Source of the DNA: an uncultured Eubacteriales bacterium
Lineage (GTDB): Bacteria > Bacillota > Clostridia > Oscillospirales > Acutalibacteraceae
Assembly (NCBI GenBank): GCA_934700635.1
Contig: CAKUXU010000028.1
Coordinates: 1-10,214 of the forward strand
Length of the DNA: 10,214 nucleotides
Reading direction: 5' to 3'
Shown here in pieces: positions 1-7,216 of the stretch. Each line of letters begins with the position of its first letter. The stretch's first letter is position 1. A program made the translations under genes and the position numbers. The notes below the pieces were generated by a model, which was not told the origin of the DNA, searched no databases, and saw only the letters and a program-made list of their open reading frames with translations.

Positions 1-1130
1 GAGGAGTGGTTGGTGCAATAATTGCAAATCATGTTCATGATAAAAATAAAAATAATGACAACAACAATACCAAGGGCAATACTAACGAAAACAATAATTC
101 GAAAACTGAACCTATTTCACCTAAAGAAATTAAAAATAGCGTTAAATATTATATTTCAGAAAAATCTTTTATTCGTAGTTTAGGTTTTGGTACTTCGTTC
201 CCAAAAGATTCTATAGGAGTGTGTAATCATTTACGTATACTAGATGCTCTGCGTGAATCTAATTTGAATAGGTCCAACTATTATAAACATAAAAATTTCT
301 TTTCGTATATTTACATGATTTATAATGAAGGTAATGTAGATATACAATCAATTACAGATGGCATAAAAATGTGGTGCGAAACTAAAAAAATTGAAGGTAA
401 CAGTAGTGAATATAGGAATTCCTATATTAATTTTAAGGATTTTGCGGCACTTAATATTGATGAATTTACTGCATTTGCTGATTTTCTGAATTTTATTAAT
501 ACTACAAATAAAATAAAACATAACGATCGCAAAAATAGAATTAATCAATTTTTGAAGATGAGGATGAGATATAAAACACTTGAAAGAGTATTTGACGTAG
601 CTGTAAATAAAACTCTTATTGAGCAAAATATTGACATTGATAAATTTTTTAAATATAATTTTAATATTCGTGATTGCTTTGAGATTAAAGTAAGGCAAGG
701 ATTTAAAGAAACCGTCTCAAAAGAGAAACTTTTAAAAGATTTTAAGGAAAGTAATTTAATAATAAAAGAAATGGGGAATAAAATCGGAAATATCGGTAAA
801 GTAATTAAGAAATATCCGATTAGTAAAATCGACAATATCTTTCCTCTGAAAGACCCATCATCATATGTCCCTGAAGATTACAATTTTGCTTTCTTTGTTT
901 CTCCGGATTCAAATGTAGTTTTAGATTTTTCAAACAAAGACTGGTCCAGAGGATTTAGACCGCGTGATGATTCCGAGGAATTCTTTGTAAATAAAAAATC
1001 AAATCTGGTAATTGTAAAACGTGATGGTTCATATTATCTATATACTATTGAAGATATTAATCATCTGAATTTCTCTAATGTGTCACCTTCACAAGAACTT
1101 GAAGAATTTATGAATTATTTGAATAGCTAA
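1..1130 (+). CDS. Unrecognised Asn-rich, probably exported protein, 5' end outside window
   Basis: The reading frame is open to the left edge, so the N-terminus is missing. The GTG at 6-8 lacks a properly spaced ribosome binding site and is probably internal. The first visible residues (GVVGAIIA) look like the end of a hydrophobic membrane or signal segment. An Asn/Lys-rich linker follows (about residues 8-38 counted from the GTG), then a roughly 330-residue domain rich in Lys, Asn, Phe and Tyr with few cysteines (about residues 73, 124 and 224). I do not recognise the family. A stretch near residue 73 (GVCNHLRILDAL) and a C-terminal GSYYLY near 341 faintly recall the Cys and His boxes of ubiquitin-hydrolase-like peptidases, but the His position is Ser and other box residues are missing, so I do not assign that function. 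The gene ends in TAA just before a hairpin terminator and converges on lgt. Its style (exported, lysine- and asparagine-rich) resembles the accessory gene at 7484 more than the housekeeping genes beside it. Confidence 0.7.
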   Translation, partial: GVVGAIIANHVHDKNKNNDNNNTKGNTNENNNSKTEPISPKEIKNSVKYYISEKSFIRSLGFGTSFPKDSIGVCNHLRILDALRESNLNRSNYYKHKNFFSYIYMIYNEGNVDIQSITDGIKMWCETKKIEGNSSEYRNSYINFKDFAALNIDEFTAFADFLNFINTTNKIKHNDRKNRINQFLKMRMRYKTLERVFDVAVNKTLIEQNIDIDKFFKYNFNIRDCFEIKVRQGFKETVSKEKLLKDFKESNLIIKEMGNKIGNIGKVIKKYPISKIDNIFPLKDPSSYVPEDYNFAFFVSPDSNVVLDFSNKDWSRGFRPRDDSEEFFVNKKSNLVIVKRDGSYYLYTIEDINHLNFSNVSPSQELEEFMNYLNS

Positions 1131-1150
1131 AAATAGTGCGTAAAGTAATA

Positions 1151-1186
1151 AAAAGTCGAGGAATTAAAAAACCTCGGCTTTTTATA
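1151..1186. terminator. Bidirectional rho-independent terminator between the Asn-rich gene and lgt
   Basis: AAGTCGAGG at 1153-1161 pairs with CCTCGGCTT at 1172-1180 (9 bp including one G-T), with a 10-nt A-rich loop. It is followed by TTTTTATAT on the + strand and by TTTTTATTA on the - strand. It lies 14 nt beyond the lgt stop and 22 nt beyond the upstream gene's stop, so it can serve both convergent units. Confidence 0.85.
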
Positions 1187-1199
1187 TAGTATATAGAAT

Positions 1200-1997
1200 T
1201 TACCGGTATTTTACATAAAGAATCAAAGCTGAAATCACAAATGCTGTTATTCCGATAAGCTGAGAAACTCTTAAAAATGTCCCTGGGATTATCAAACTGT
1301 CTGTTCTCAAGGATTCTATTGAAGCACGCAAAATACCATAAAATGCAGTGTACATAAAAAATATTTTCCCCGGAGGTGAATTTTTTTTGAAAGATGTATA
1401 GAAATGAAGAAAAATAAAAAAAATCAAACATCCAAAAGATTCATAGAGAAAACAAGGATGAACACATTCTCCAAAAGTGTTTTCACTCATCATTGCCCAG
1501 GGAAGATCTGTTTTTATTCCAAATGCTTCTTGATTCGTAAAATTTCCCCACCTGCCTATGAATTGTCCTATAAGAAGTCCGAGAGACATTAAATCAAGAA
1601 CATTGTAAAAATTTATTTTAGAAATTTTAGAGTAAATAAAAGTAGAAATAAGTCCACCAATTATGGCTCCGTATATAGCTATTCCGCCTTCATTTATACA
1701 AAGTATTTTCCATGGATTTTTTAAATATAAATCTCCGGGAAAAAATATTACATAGTAAATTCTTGCGCAAACTATTGCAGTTATTGAAGATACAATAACT
1801 AAACTTTCAAGTTTTTCTTTCTTGATTTTAAAATCATTGCATCTTCTCATAATGTAAAAAAACGCGACTAAAAATCCAAGAGAAATTAATATTCCGTACC
1901 AGCGAATATTAATACTCCCAAGACTTATTGCTACAGGATTTATTTTCAAGCTAATCCCTAATTTCGGGAAAGAAATGTTATATATTGTTTTCATCAT
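1200..1997 (-). CDS. lgt: Prolipoprotein diacylglyceryl transferase (Lgt)
   Basis: Lgt transfers the diacylglyceryl group of phosphatidylglycerol to the lipobox cysteine of prolipoproteins in the cytoplasmic membrane, the first step of lipoprotein maturation. The 265-residue length is normal and several hydrophobic segments are spread along it. Visible family landmarks are IRWYGILI (about 31-38), NEGGIAIYGAIIGG (102-115), the signature GRWGNFTNQEAFG (148-160), HPCFLYES (180-187) and LRASIESLRTDS (223-234). The E. coli enzyme has His in the GG-rich motif where this one has Tyr109; from memory Tyr is common in Firmicutes, so I do not read it as a defect. The start ATG overlaps the ymfH stop (ATGA); a second in-frame ATG follows directly. 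No clear ribosome binding site is visible, which suggests translational coupling to ymfH. It is the last gene of the operon and precedes the terminator at 1151-1186. Confidence 0.96.
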   Translation of the reverse strand: MMKTIYNISFPKLGISLKINPVAISLGSINIRWYGILISLGFLVAFFYIMRRCNDFKIKKEKLESLVIVSSITAIVCARIYYVIFFPGDLYLKNPWKILCINEGGIAIYGAIIGGLISTFIYSKISKINFYNVLDLMSLGLLIGQFIGRWGNFTNQEAFGIKTDLPWAMMSENTFGECVHPCFLYESFGCLIFFIFLHFYTSFKKNSPPGKIFFMYTAFYGILRASIESLRTDSLIIPGTFLRVSQLIGITAFVISALILYVKYR

Positions 1998-3268
1998 CTG
2001 GGTTTTGCTACCGACAAAGCAAAATTATTTTCTTTAAAATGCTTTTTAATCCTTTCATTTAATTTTTTTATGTCGGCATTTTCAAGTATATTCATATAAC
2101 CAAAAAAGTCTTTTTCTGAAATAGCAAAAGAAAGTAAAACATTTGCTATATTCGAGACACTGTTAAATACAGACATACTTTTTCCGTAAACCGCTTTTTT
2201 TGTTCTTTCAAATGATTTTTCATCCATACCTGAAAAAGAAAGCTTAGAAACATGTTTTTTTATGATTTCAGCTGCTTTTTCGGGATTCTTTGATTCTCCT
2301 GAAAAAATTAAAGACGAATATCCTGGACCTTCGAAATGTTCTCCTGTAAAAGAGGAAATATTAATTAAATCTTTTTCAAGTAATTCTTGGTACATTTCGT
2401 TTGAAGGAGAAGTTAAATAATGCATTATTATATCACTGTAGACTGAATCTTCGGTAGAAATCTTAGAAGAAATATTTTCTTTAAAACCGATACTAAACAT
2501 TGGCTGACCTATATCGAAAGATTCAGATACATAGTCTTTGACTACTTCTGCTGGTTCTTGAGGAAAGTATCTTTCAACTTCTAAAGCGTTACTGTATTTC
2601 AATTTTTTATCTATTAACGAAAATATTCTTTCGGGGTCTATATCTCCGACTAAACATATTGCCATATTATTTAAGTTATAAAAGGCATCGTAGCATTTAT
2701 AAAGAATTTCTGGTGTTATTTTTTGAATTGATTCAACCGATCCTGCTATATCTATTTTTACGGGGTGATTATGATAAAGGGATTCTAAAAGATTTATAAG
2801 CATTTTCCATTCAGGACTATCCTGATACATTTTTATTTCCTGTGAAATTATTCCTCGTTCTTTTTCTACATTTTGAGGAGTAAAGTAGGGTGATTGAACA
2901 AAATCAATCAAAATGTTAAGAGACTCTTCAAAATTGTCGCTACAAGAAAAAAGATATGCTGTTTTTTCAAAAGAGGTATATGCATTTGCGGAAGCACCTG
3001 TTTTTGAAAAAAGTGAAAATGCATCTCCATCTACACTTTCGAAAAGTTTATGCTCTAAATAATGTGCTATTCCGTCCGGTAATACCGTATAGCTTTCTTC
3101 GCCTTTAACTTTGAAAGTATTGTTTATAGATCCAAAATTTGTTCCGATAACAGCATATTTTGAGCTGTAGCCTTTTTTAGGGTAAACATATATGTCGAGT
3201 CCTGAAGGATGTTTCATATAAAAATATTCTTCTTTTGCAAGATTGCTTGATATTTTTTTAGGATTCAT
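1994..3268 (-). CDS. ymfH: M16 zinc peptidase, YmfH family (EF-P modification-associated)
   Basis: This is a two-domain M16B peptidase of 424 residues, close to the length of B. subtilis YmfH. The zinc motif HxxEH is intact (HYLEH, residues 69-73), and the downstream acidic motif EKERGIISQEI supplies Glu137 and Glu144, spaced by seven like the conserved pair of mitochondrial processing peptidase; Glu144 is the likely third zinc ligand. The C-terminal domain lacks the Arg/Tyr substrate-binding pair of single-chain M16 enzymes, as expected if YmfF supplies it. In B. subtilis ymfF and ymfH have been linked to 5-aminopentanol modification of elongation factor P; the substrate here is unknown. I chose the ATG at 3268 because AGGAGG at 3278-3283 sits 9 nt upstream. 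An upstream in-frame ATG at 3307 would add 13 residues inside the previous gene and lacks such a site. The gene starts 1 nt after the preceding stop and overlaps lgt by 4 nt. Confidence 0.93.
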   Translation of the reverse strand: MNPKKISSNLAKEEYFYMKHPSGLDIYVYPKKGYSSKYAVIGTNFGSINNTFKVKGEESYTVLPDGIAHYLEHKLFESVDGDAFSLFSKTGASANAYTSFEKTAYLFSCSDNFEESLNILIDFVQSPYFTPQNVEKERGIISQEIKMYQDSPEWKMLINLLESLYHNHPVKIDIAGSVESIQKITPEILYKCYDAFYNLNNMAICLVGDIDPERIFSLIDKKLKYSNALEVERYFPQEPAEVVKDYVSESFDIGQPMFSIGFKENISSKISTEDSVYSDIIMHYLTSPSNEMYQELLEKDLINISSFTGEHFEGPGYSSLIFSGESKNPEKAAEIIKKHVSKLSFSGMDEKSFERTKKAVYGKSMSVFNSVSNIANVLLSFAISEKDFFGYMNILENADIKKLNERIKKHFKENNFALSVAKPR

Positions 3269-3269
3269 T

Positions 3270-3944
3270 TTAATTTTCCTCCTTTTTTTCTTTACTCGAA
3301 AGAACATAAACTGTATCGAGTGAGATTTTATTTGCCGCTTCGATTACTTTTTCTCTGCTGACGTTTTCTATTTTCTTTATTAAATCCTGCGGGGAATCCA
3401 TATCTTTCAAAAAGCTTTGAGAAACATACCATGAATCCAAAGAGCTTAAACTGTCTTCTGTTCTTTTTATAATCTGAGAAATAAAAAGTTTTGTTTCAGT
3501 TAGTTCTGCATCTGTAAAATTTCCTATTTTTATTTCTTTAAGCTGCTTTATAATCTCTTTTTTTGCATCTTCAAGCTTTTCTTTTTCAACGCCGCTTTCA
3601 ATTAGTATTATTCCTTTATGTTTATTAAACCTTGATGAACAGTAATAGCATAAACTTAGCTTTTCTCTGACATTCAAAAACAATTTCGACTGAGTAGTTC
3701 CTCCGAATAAAGCATTCGCTAGAATCATTGCAGGAACATCTTCGCTCGGATATGCAATTTCAGTTCTTAAACCCATTACAAGTTTACACTGCGTAACATC
3801 CATATTTTCAGTTACTTCTTTTACATCTTCGGCTTTTTTTATAATCTCATTTTCTATCGGAAGGGAAGGATTTCTTTTAATTTTTGAAAACCATTTTTTT
3901 AGCTCGTCTGTAATGATTTTTATATTTGCTTGGCCTATAACCAT
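3270..3944 (-). CDS. ymfF: YmfF-like M16 protein, C-terminal half (after in-frame stop)
   Basis: These 224 codons continue the frame of the upstream ORF after TAA 3948-3950 and one ATA codon, so together they make one YmfF of about 426 residues, the normal length. This half is the second M16 domain. It carries VREKLSLCYY (residues 92-101), whose Arg93 and Tyr100 or Tyr101 match the Arg/Tyr pair that completes the active site of M16 enzymes. YmfH lacks this pair and YmfF lacks HxxEH, so the two are expected to work as a complex. The ATG at 3944 has no close Shine-Dalgarno sequence; expression would need re-initiation after the stop or read-through. Apart from the stop the frame is intact over both halves. 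The end lies 1 nt before ymfH. It is either a recent nonsense pseudogene or a functional two-chain protein; the sequence alone does not decide. Confidence 0.85.
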   Translation of the reverse strand: MVIGQANIKIITDELKKWFSKIKRNPSLPIENEIIKKAEDVKEVTENMDVTQCKLVMGLRTEIAYPSEDVPAMILANALFGGTTQSKLFLNVREKLSLCYYCSSRFNKHKGIILIESGVEKEKLEDAKKEIIKQLKEIKIGNFTDAELTETKLFISQIIKRTEDSLSSLDSWYVSQSFLKDMDSPQDLIKKIENVSREKVIEAANKISLDTVYVLSSKEKKEEN

Positions 3945-3947
3945 TAT

Positions 3948-3950
3948 TTA
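3948..3950 (-). other. In-frame TAA stop interrupting ymfF
   Basis: On the - strand the codons run AAT ATT TAA ATA ATG GTT, all in one frame. The protein context reads LLSQSNI, stop, IMVIGQANIK. In full-length M16 proteins this is the strand leading out of domain 1 into the linker, where an ordinary residue would be expected. A single base change from GAA, AAA, CAA, TAT or TAC would explain it. Confidence 0.85.
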
Positions 3951-4556
3951 AATATTAGATTGGCTTAAGAGTTCTTCCCATGCTTCAAAAACATCTTCTC
4001 CTGTAAGAGCTTTGGCGGATTCTATATCTCCCTTAATGTCTACTCCGAATCTTTCTTTCTTGCACATTAATTCTTGACATTTTTTTCTTGCAAATGATTT
4101 TTTATCATTCATTTCCGCAAGAATATCTCCTATTAATTGCTCTTTTTCTATGTTTAAATTTTCTTCTTTGAATTTTTTCTCATCAGTATCAGGATTGAAT
4201 ATCATTTCGCATAAAAGCGACATAAGTTCATTTGTATTATTTTGATTTTCAGTAGCAAAGGTATTGCTTAGACCTTCTGCATAGATAGTTATAACTTGAG
4301 AATCTCCAAGCTTTGAAAGTGAAGAGTATACGCCTGCACCGTAAAGTTCTTCAAGTTTTATGCTTAAGTCCTTTAAATTCGGATACTTTTTGCATGAATG
4401 AGTAAGAAGACCAGGAATTAAAGCTCTCTGTGAAACTTTGCTTTTTTCTATAGGAGTGTACATTGAAAAGGATATTAAAGTTGTTTTGAATTTTTTTTCA
4501 GGGATATAAGTGATATTTACTCCTTGAGATATACTTTCGCGTATTATTTCATTCAT
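3948..4556 (-). CDS. ymfF: YmfF-like M16 protein, N-terminal half (ends at in-frame stop)
   Basis: This is the first M16 domain of the YmfF family, 202 residues, about half the usual length. Typical features are an N-terminal block of beta strands (NITYIPEKKFKTTLISF), then ALIPGLLTHSCKKYP at the place where active M16 enzymes have HxxEH; the motif is absent, which is normal for this non-catalytic partner. LYGAGVYSSLSKLGD and the helical block EENLNIEKEQLIGDILAEMNDK also fit. The ATG at 4556 is preceded by GGAGATGA. The frame ends at TAA 3948-3950 and resumes without shift in the next ORF. It follows the small membrane protein gene by 39 nt and no terminator is visible between them, so the genes are probably co-transcribed through lgt. 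Confidence 0.88.
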   Translation of the reverse strand: MNEIIRESISQGVNITYIPEKKFKTTLISFSMYTPIEKSKVSQRALIPGLLTHSCKKYPNLKDLSIKLEELYGAGVYSSLSKLGDSQVITIYAEGLSNTFATENQNNTNELMSLLCEMIFNPDTDEKKFKEENLNIEKEQLIGDILAEMNDKKSFARKKCQELMCKKERFGVDIKGDIESAKALTGEDVFEAWEELLSQSNI

Positions 4557-4595
4557 TAATTATCATCTCCATACATATAATTAGATTTTGAAAAT

Positions 4596-4853
4596 TTATT
4601 TCCTACGTTTTTTATTGGTTTTTCTTTTGGGAGGAAGAAGTGTGAATACTATTCCTGCTACAGAAACAGAAACTAAAAGAATTCCGCCATACAAAAAAAC
4701 AGACCCATCGTAAATGAAATCATTTACATCACTTTCTTCGGATTTTATAAAATTAAAATTTTCCTCTTTTTCTTCTTTGACAGCCGAAACTCCGTAGCTA
4801 AAACAACTGCTTATACTTATGACGCTCATAAGAATAATTAAAAATTTTTTCAT
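4596..4853 (-). CDS. Small exported membrane protein with possible lipobox
   Basis: This 85-residue protein is not one I recognise. Residues 1-16 form a signal sequence (MKKFLIILMSVISISS). ISSC at 14-17 fits a lipobox with Cys17 as lipidation site; the alternative is signal peptidase I cleavage after VSA (residue 24). An acidic, Lys/Glu-rich stretch (25-50) follows, then a hydrophobic helix (about 52-73) and a strongly basic tail (PPKRKTNKKRRK). This predicts a type I membrane protein with the acidic part outside and the tail in the cytoplasm. GGGAG at 4859-4863 precedes the ATG by 5 nt. It heads the operon that ends in lgt, the enzyme that would lipidate Cys17 if the lipobox is real. Confidence 0.75.
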   Translation of the reverse strand: MKKFLIILMSVISISSCFSYGVSAVKEEKEENFNFIKSEESDVNDFIYDGSVFLYGGILLVSVSVAGIVFTLLPPKRKTNKKRRK

Positions 4854-4903
4854 ATTGACTCCCTTAATAAAGTGTATTTGTTTTTTGTTACTAAATAAAA
4901 TCT

Positions 4904-4932
4904 TTGAAATTTTTATTGTATTCTATTATACT
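4904..4932 (+). promoter_or_regulatory. Promoter of the cdd-transketolase operon
   Basis: TTGAAA (4904-4909) and TATACT (4927-4932) are separated by 17 nt, close to the sigma-A consensus. The start of cdd lies about 44 nt downstream of the -10. Confidence 0.65.
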
Positions 4933-4953
4933 ATATTTCCGGATTTTATTAAA
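4925..4953 (-). promoter_or_regulatory. Tentative promoter of the small membrane protein-ymfF-ymfH-lgt operon
   Basis: On the - strand TTTAAT (4948-4953) and TATAAT (4925-4930) are separated by 17 nt. The -10 is perfect and the -35 is weak (three of six consensus bases). It would give a leader of about 65 nt before the ATG at 4853. It overlaps the -10 of the divergent cdd promoter. Confidence 0.45.
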
Positions 4954-4975
4954 CATAAGTTAGGAGTAATACAAT

Positions 4976-5392
4976 TTGAACAGTATTGAAAATTTGATTG
5001 AGAAAGCTTTGAAAGTAAGAAATTCCGCATACACACCTTATTCTCATTTTAAGGTCGGAGCGGCACTTTTGACAAAAACAGGAGAAATTTATGAAGGATG
5101 CAATATAGAATGTGCTTCTTACCCTGTCTGTAATTGTGCTGAGAGAACCGCTCTCTTTAAAGCGGTTTCTGAAGGCTTTAAAGAATTTGAAGCTATAGCG
5201 GTTGTAGGAGGGAAAGAAGGTGAAGAAATAACTGAGTATTGCCCTCCTTGCGGAGTGTGCAGGCAAGCATTAAGAGAATTTTGTTCAGATACAAATGCTT
5301 TTAAAATAATACTTGCTAAAAGTTGTACTGACTTTAAAGTCTTTACTTTAAATGATTTGCTCCCGGAAAGCTTTGGACCAAATCATATTTAA
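4976..5392 (+). CDS. cdd: Cytidine deaminase
   Basis: It deaminates cytidine and deoxycytidine to uridine and deoxyuridine in pyrimidine salvage, in the cytosol. The 138-residue length fits the homotetrameric T(CDA) family. Motifs are in the right order: PYSHFKVGAALL (21-32), GCNIECASYP (41-50), CAERTA with zinc ligand Cys54 and catalytic Glu56, and PPCGVCRQ with zinc ligands Cys92 and Cys95. Extra cysteines at 42, 46, 52, 89 and 103 are not zinc ligands. The start is TTG at 4976, supported by AGGAG at 4962-4966 with 9-nt spacing; there is no competing ATG. It is followed after 45 nt, without a terminator, by the transketolase pair, so the uridine-derived ribose can be imagined feeding the pentose pathway (inference). 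Confidence 0.96.
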   Translation: MNSIENLIEKALKVRNSAYTPYSHFKVGAALLTKTGEIYEGCNIECASYPVCNCAERTALFKAVSEGFKEFEAIAVVGGKEGEEITEYCPPCGVCRQALREFCSDTNAFKIILAKSCTDFKVFTLNDLLPESFGPNHI

Positions 5393-5437
5393 TTATACCT
5401 TTAATTTATAAAGTTATCTATATAGGAGGAATTAAAA

Positions 5438-6250
5438 TTGGATTTAGAAAATAAATGTAATAAAATAAGAAAAGATATACTCTTGGAAATAGGGAATTTA
5501 GGAGTAGGGCATATAGGAGGATCTCTTTCTATGGTTGCTTTACTTGTAACTCTTTACTATAAGCATATGAATATAGACCCCAAAAATCCTCAAATGGAAG
5601 GAAGAGACAGACTAATTGTTTCAAAAGGGCATAGCGGTCCTGCAGTTTATGCTGTTTTGGCAGACAAAGGGTACTTTCCTTCGGAGTGGCTTAAAACTTT
5701 AAATAAACCCGGAACAAATTTACCTAGTCATTGCGACATGAACAGAACTCCCGGAATAGACATGACTACAGGTTCACTCGGGCAGGGCTTTTCATGTGCA
5801 GTCGGAGCAGCACTTGCTTCTAAAATAAAAAAAGATAATGCAACTATTTATACAGTCATAGGGGATGGGGAATCTCAGGAAGGTCAAATATGGGAAGCTG
5901 CTATGTTTGCTGCTCACCATAAACTTTCAAACATAATTGCATTTACAGACTATAATAAATTGCAGCTCGACGGATATACTTCGGAAATATGTGAAATTGA
6001 GCCTTTAGATAAAAAATGGGAATCGTTTGGCTGGAATGTTATTGAAGTTAAAAACGGAAATATTTGCAGTGAAATTGATGAAGCTATATGTAATGCAAAG
6101 AAAAGTAATTTACCAACAATGATAATTTTAAACACGACTAAAGGGTATGGAATAAGTTTTGCAGAAAATGCAGGTATTAAAAATCATAGCATGAATATAA
6201 CAAATGAAATGGTTGAAGAAGGATTAAAAGAATTAGGGGGAAATTTTTAA
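5438..6250 (+). CDS. Transketolase, N-terminal (thiamine diphosphate-binding) subunit
   Basis: This is the N-terminal half of a split transketolase, 270 residues, carrying the ThDP pyrophosphate-binding domain. Visible motifs are GHIGGSLS (His25), SKGHSGP (His65), TGSLGQG (111-117), and the ThDP/metal motif GDGESQEGQ (142-150) running to DYNKLQLDG (171-179). The enzyme moves two-carbon units between sugar phosphates in the non-oxidative pentose phosphate pathway and needs the next gene product for the pyrimidine-binding face of the active site. The start is TTG at 5438, with AGGAGGA at 5424-5430, 7 nt upstream. The stop TAA overlaps the next ATG by one base (TAATG), a sign of translational coupling and equimolar synthesis. 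Split transketolases resemble part of the DXPS/TktA2 group, but DXP synthase is a longer single chain, so I exclude it. Confidence 0.95.
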   Translation: MDLENKCNKIRKDILLEIGNLGVGHIGGSLSMVALLVTLYYKHMNIDPKNPQMEGRDRLIVSKGHSGPAVYAVLADKGYFPSEWLKTLNKPGTNLPSHCDMNRTPGIDMTTGSLGQGFSCAVGAALASKIKKDNATIYTVIGDGESQEGQIWEAAMFAAHHKLSNIIAFTDYNKLQLDGYTSEICEIEPLDKKWESFGWNVIEVKNGNICSEIDEAICNAKKSNLPTMIILNTTKGYGISFAENAGIKNHSMNITNEMVEEGLKELGGNF

Positions 6251-7176
6251 TGGAAATGCGGGAACTGTTTGCAACTGAAATTCAAAAATATATGGAAAAA
6301 GATGAAAAAATAGTAATAATAAATGCTGACCTTGCTAAGCCAAATGGTATGGGGGAAATAAATAAAATTTTCCCTGAAAGAGTATTTAATGCAGGAATAG
6401 CAGAGCAAAACATGGCATCTATGGCAGCTGGTATGAGTAGCTATGGTTTAACTCCTTTTATATGTACATTTACTCCGTTTGCAACAAGAAGAATTTGCGA
6501 TCAAATAGCAATATCTATTTGTTATGCAAATCAAAATGTTAAAATAATAGGAACTGACCCGGGTATAAGTGCAGAATTTAACGGCGGAACACATATGAGT
6601 GTTGAGGACATAGGAGTTCTTAGAAGTATTCCAAATATTGTTATTTGCGAGCCTGCGGACAATAATGAGCTTAAAAAACTTTTACCTCAAATTATAAATT
6701 ATAAAGGTCCTGTTTACATAAGAATGTTTAGAAAAACAACAGAAGATGTTTTTAAAGATTCAGATGAATTCAATTTGTTTAAAGCAAAAAAAATAAAAGA
6801 AGGAAAAGACATAAGCATTTTTTGCACTGGAATAATGGTGAATGAAACTTTAAAAGCAAATGAAATTTTAAAAAAAGAGTCCATAGATGCAGAAATCATA
6901 AATATACACACAATCAAACCTATTGACGAAGAATCAGTTATAAATTCTGTATCTAAAACCAAATGTGCTTTAACAGTTGAGAATCATAATGTCATAGGAG
7001 GGCTTGGATCAGCAATTTCGGAAGTGATTTGTGAAAATTGCCCCGCTATTTTAAAAAGAGTCGGAATAAATGATGTTTTTGGTCAAGTTGGAAAAATGCC
7101 TTATTTGAAAGAAGTTTATAAAATGAAAGCAGAAGATATTGCACAAAAAGCTAAAGAAGTTTTGCAAAGAAAATAA
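6250..7176 (+). CDS. Transketolase, C-terminal (pyrimidine-binding) subunit
   Basis: This is the C-terminal half of the split transketolase, 308 residues. The pyrimidine-binding domain contains FNAGIAEQNM with Glu52, the glutamate that activates the ThDP aminopyrimidine ring. TPFATRRICDQI and the substrate-pocket segment GGTHMSVEDIGVLRSIPN follow, and then the C-terminal regulatory domain (about residue 180 onward; ENHNVIGGLGSAISEV near 243-258). The start ATG shares its A with the stop codon of the N-terminal half; a purine-rich GGGGGA lies just upstream. The two proteins should form the usual alpha2beta2-like assembly. A hairpin terminator follows 10 nt after the stop. Confidence 0.95.
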   Translation: MEMRELFATEIQKYMEKDEKIVIINADLAKPNGMGEINKIFPERVFNAGIAEQNMASMAAGMSSYGLTPFICTFTPFATRRICDQIAISICYANQNVKIIGTDPGISAEFNGGTHMSVEDIGVLRSIPNIVICEPADNNELKKLLPQIINYKGPVYIRMFRKTTEDVFKDSDEFNLFKAKKIKEGKDISIFCTGIMVNETLKANEILKKESIDAEIINIHTIKPIDEESVINSVSKTKCALTVENHNVIGGLGSAISEVICENCPAILKRVGINDVFGQVGKMPYLKEVYKMKAEDIAQKAKEVLQRK

Positions 7177-7186
7177 ACTATTAAAA

Positions 7187-7216
7187 AAGGATGCCGATTT
7201 AAGGCATCTTTATTTA
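7187..7216. terminator. Bidirectional terminator after the transketolase genes
   Basis: AAGGATGCC (7187-7195) pairs with GGCATCTTT (7203-7211), a 9-bp stem with one G-T and a 7-nt loop. Read on the + strand the tail is only CTTTATTTATT. On the - strand it is CCTTTTTTAAT, a better U-tract, and it directly follows the stop codon of the small - strand ORF at 7210-7296. Confidence 0.8.

Noticed and set aside
348..835. Two - strand ORFs opposite the Asn-rich gene
   Set aside because: Both lack ribosome binding sites and have the Phe/Ile/Ser-rich composition expected from the complement of AT-rich coding sequence.
1300..1340. Tyr in place of the E. coli His in the Lgt GG-rich motif as a sign of an inactive enzyme
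   Set aside because: The position is 109 of Lgt (near 1671-1673); from memory Tyr is common there in Firmicutes, and all other signature motifs are intact.
3948..3950. Programmed read-through of the ymfF stop
   Set aside because: The context is TAA followed by ATA, not a known leaky context; re-initiation at the adjacent ATG is the simpler alternative.
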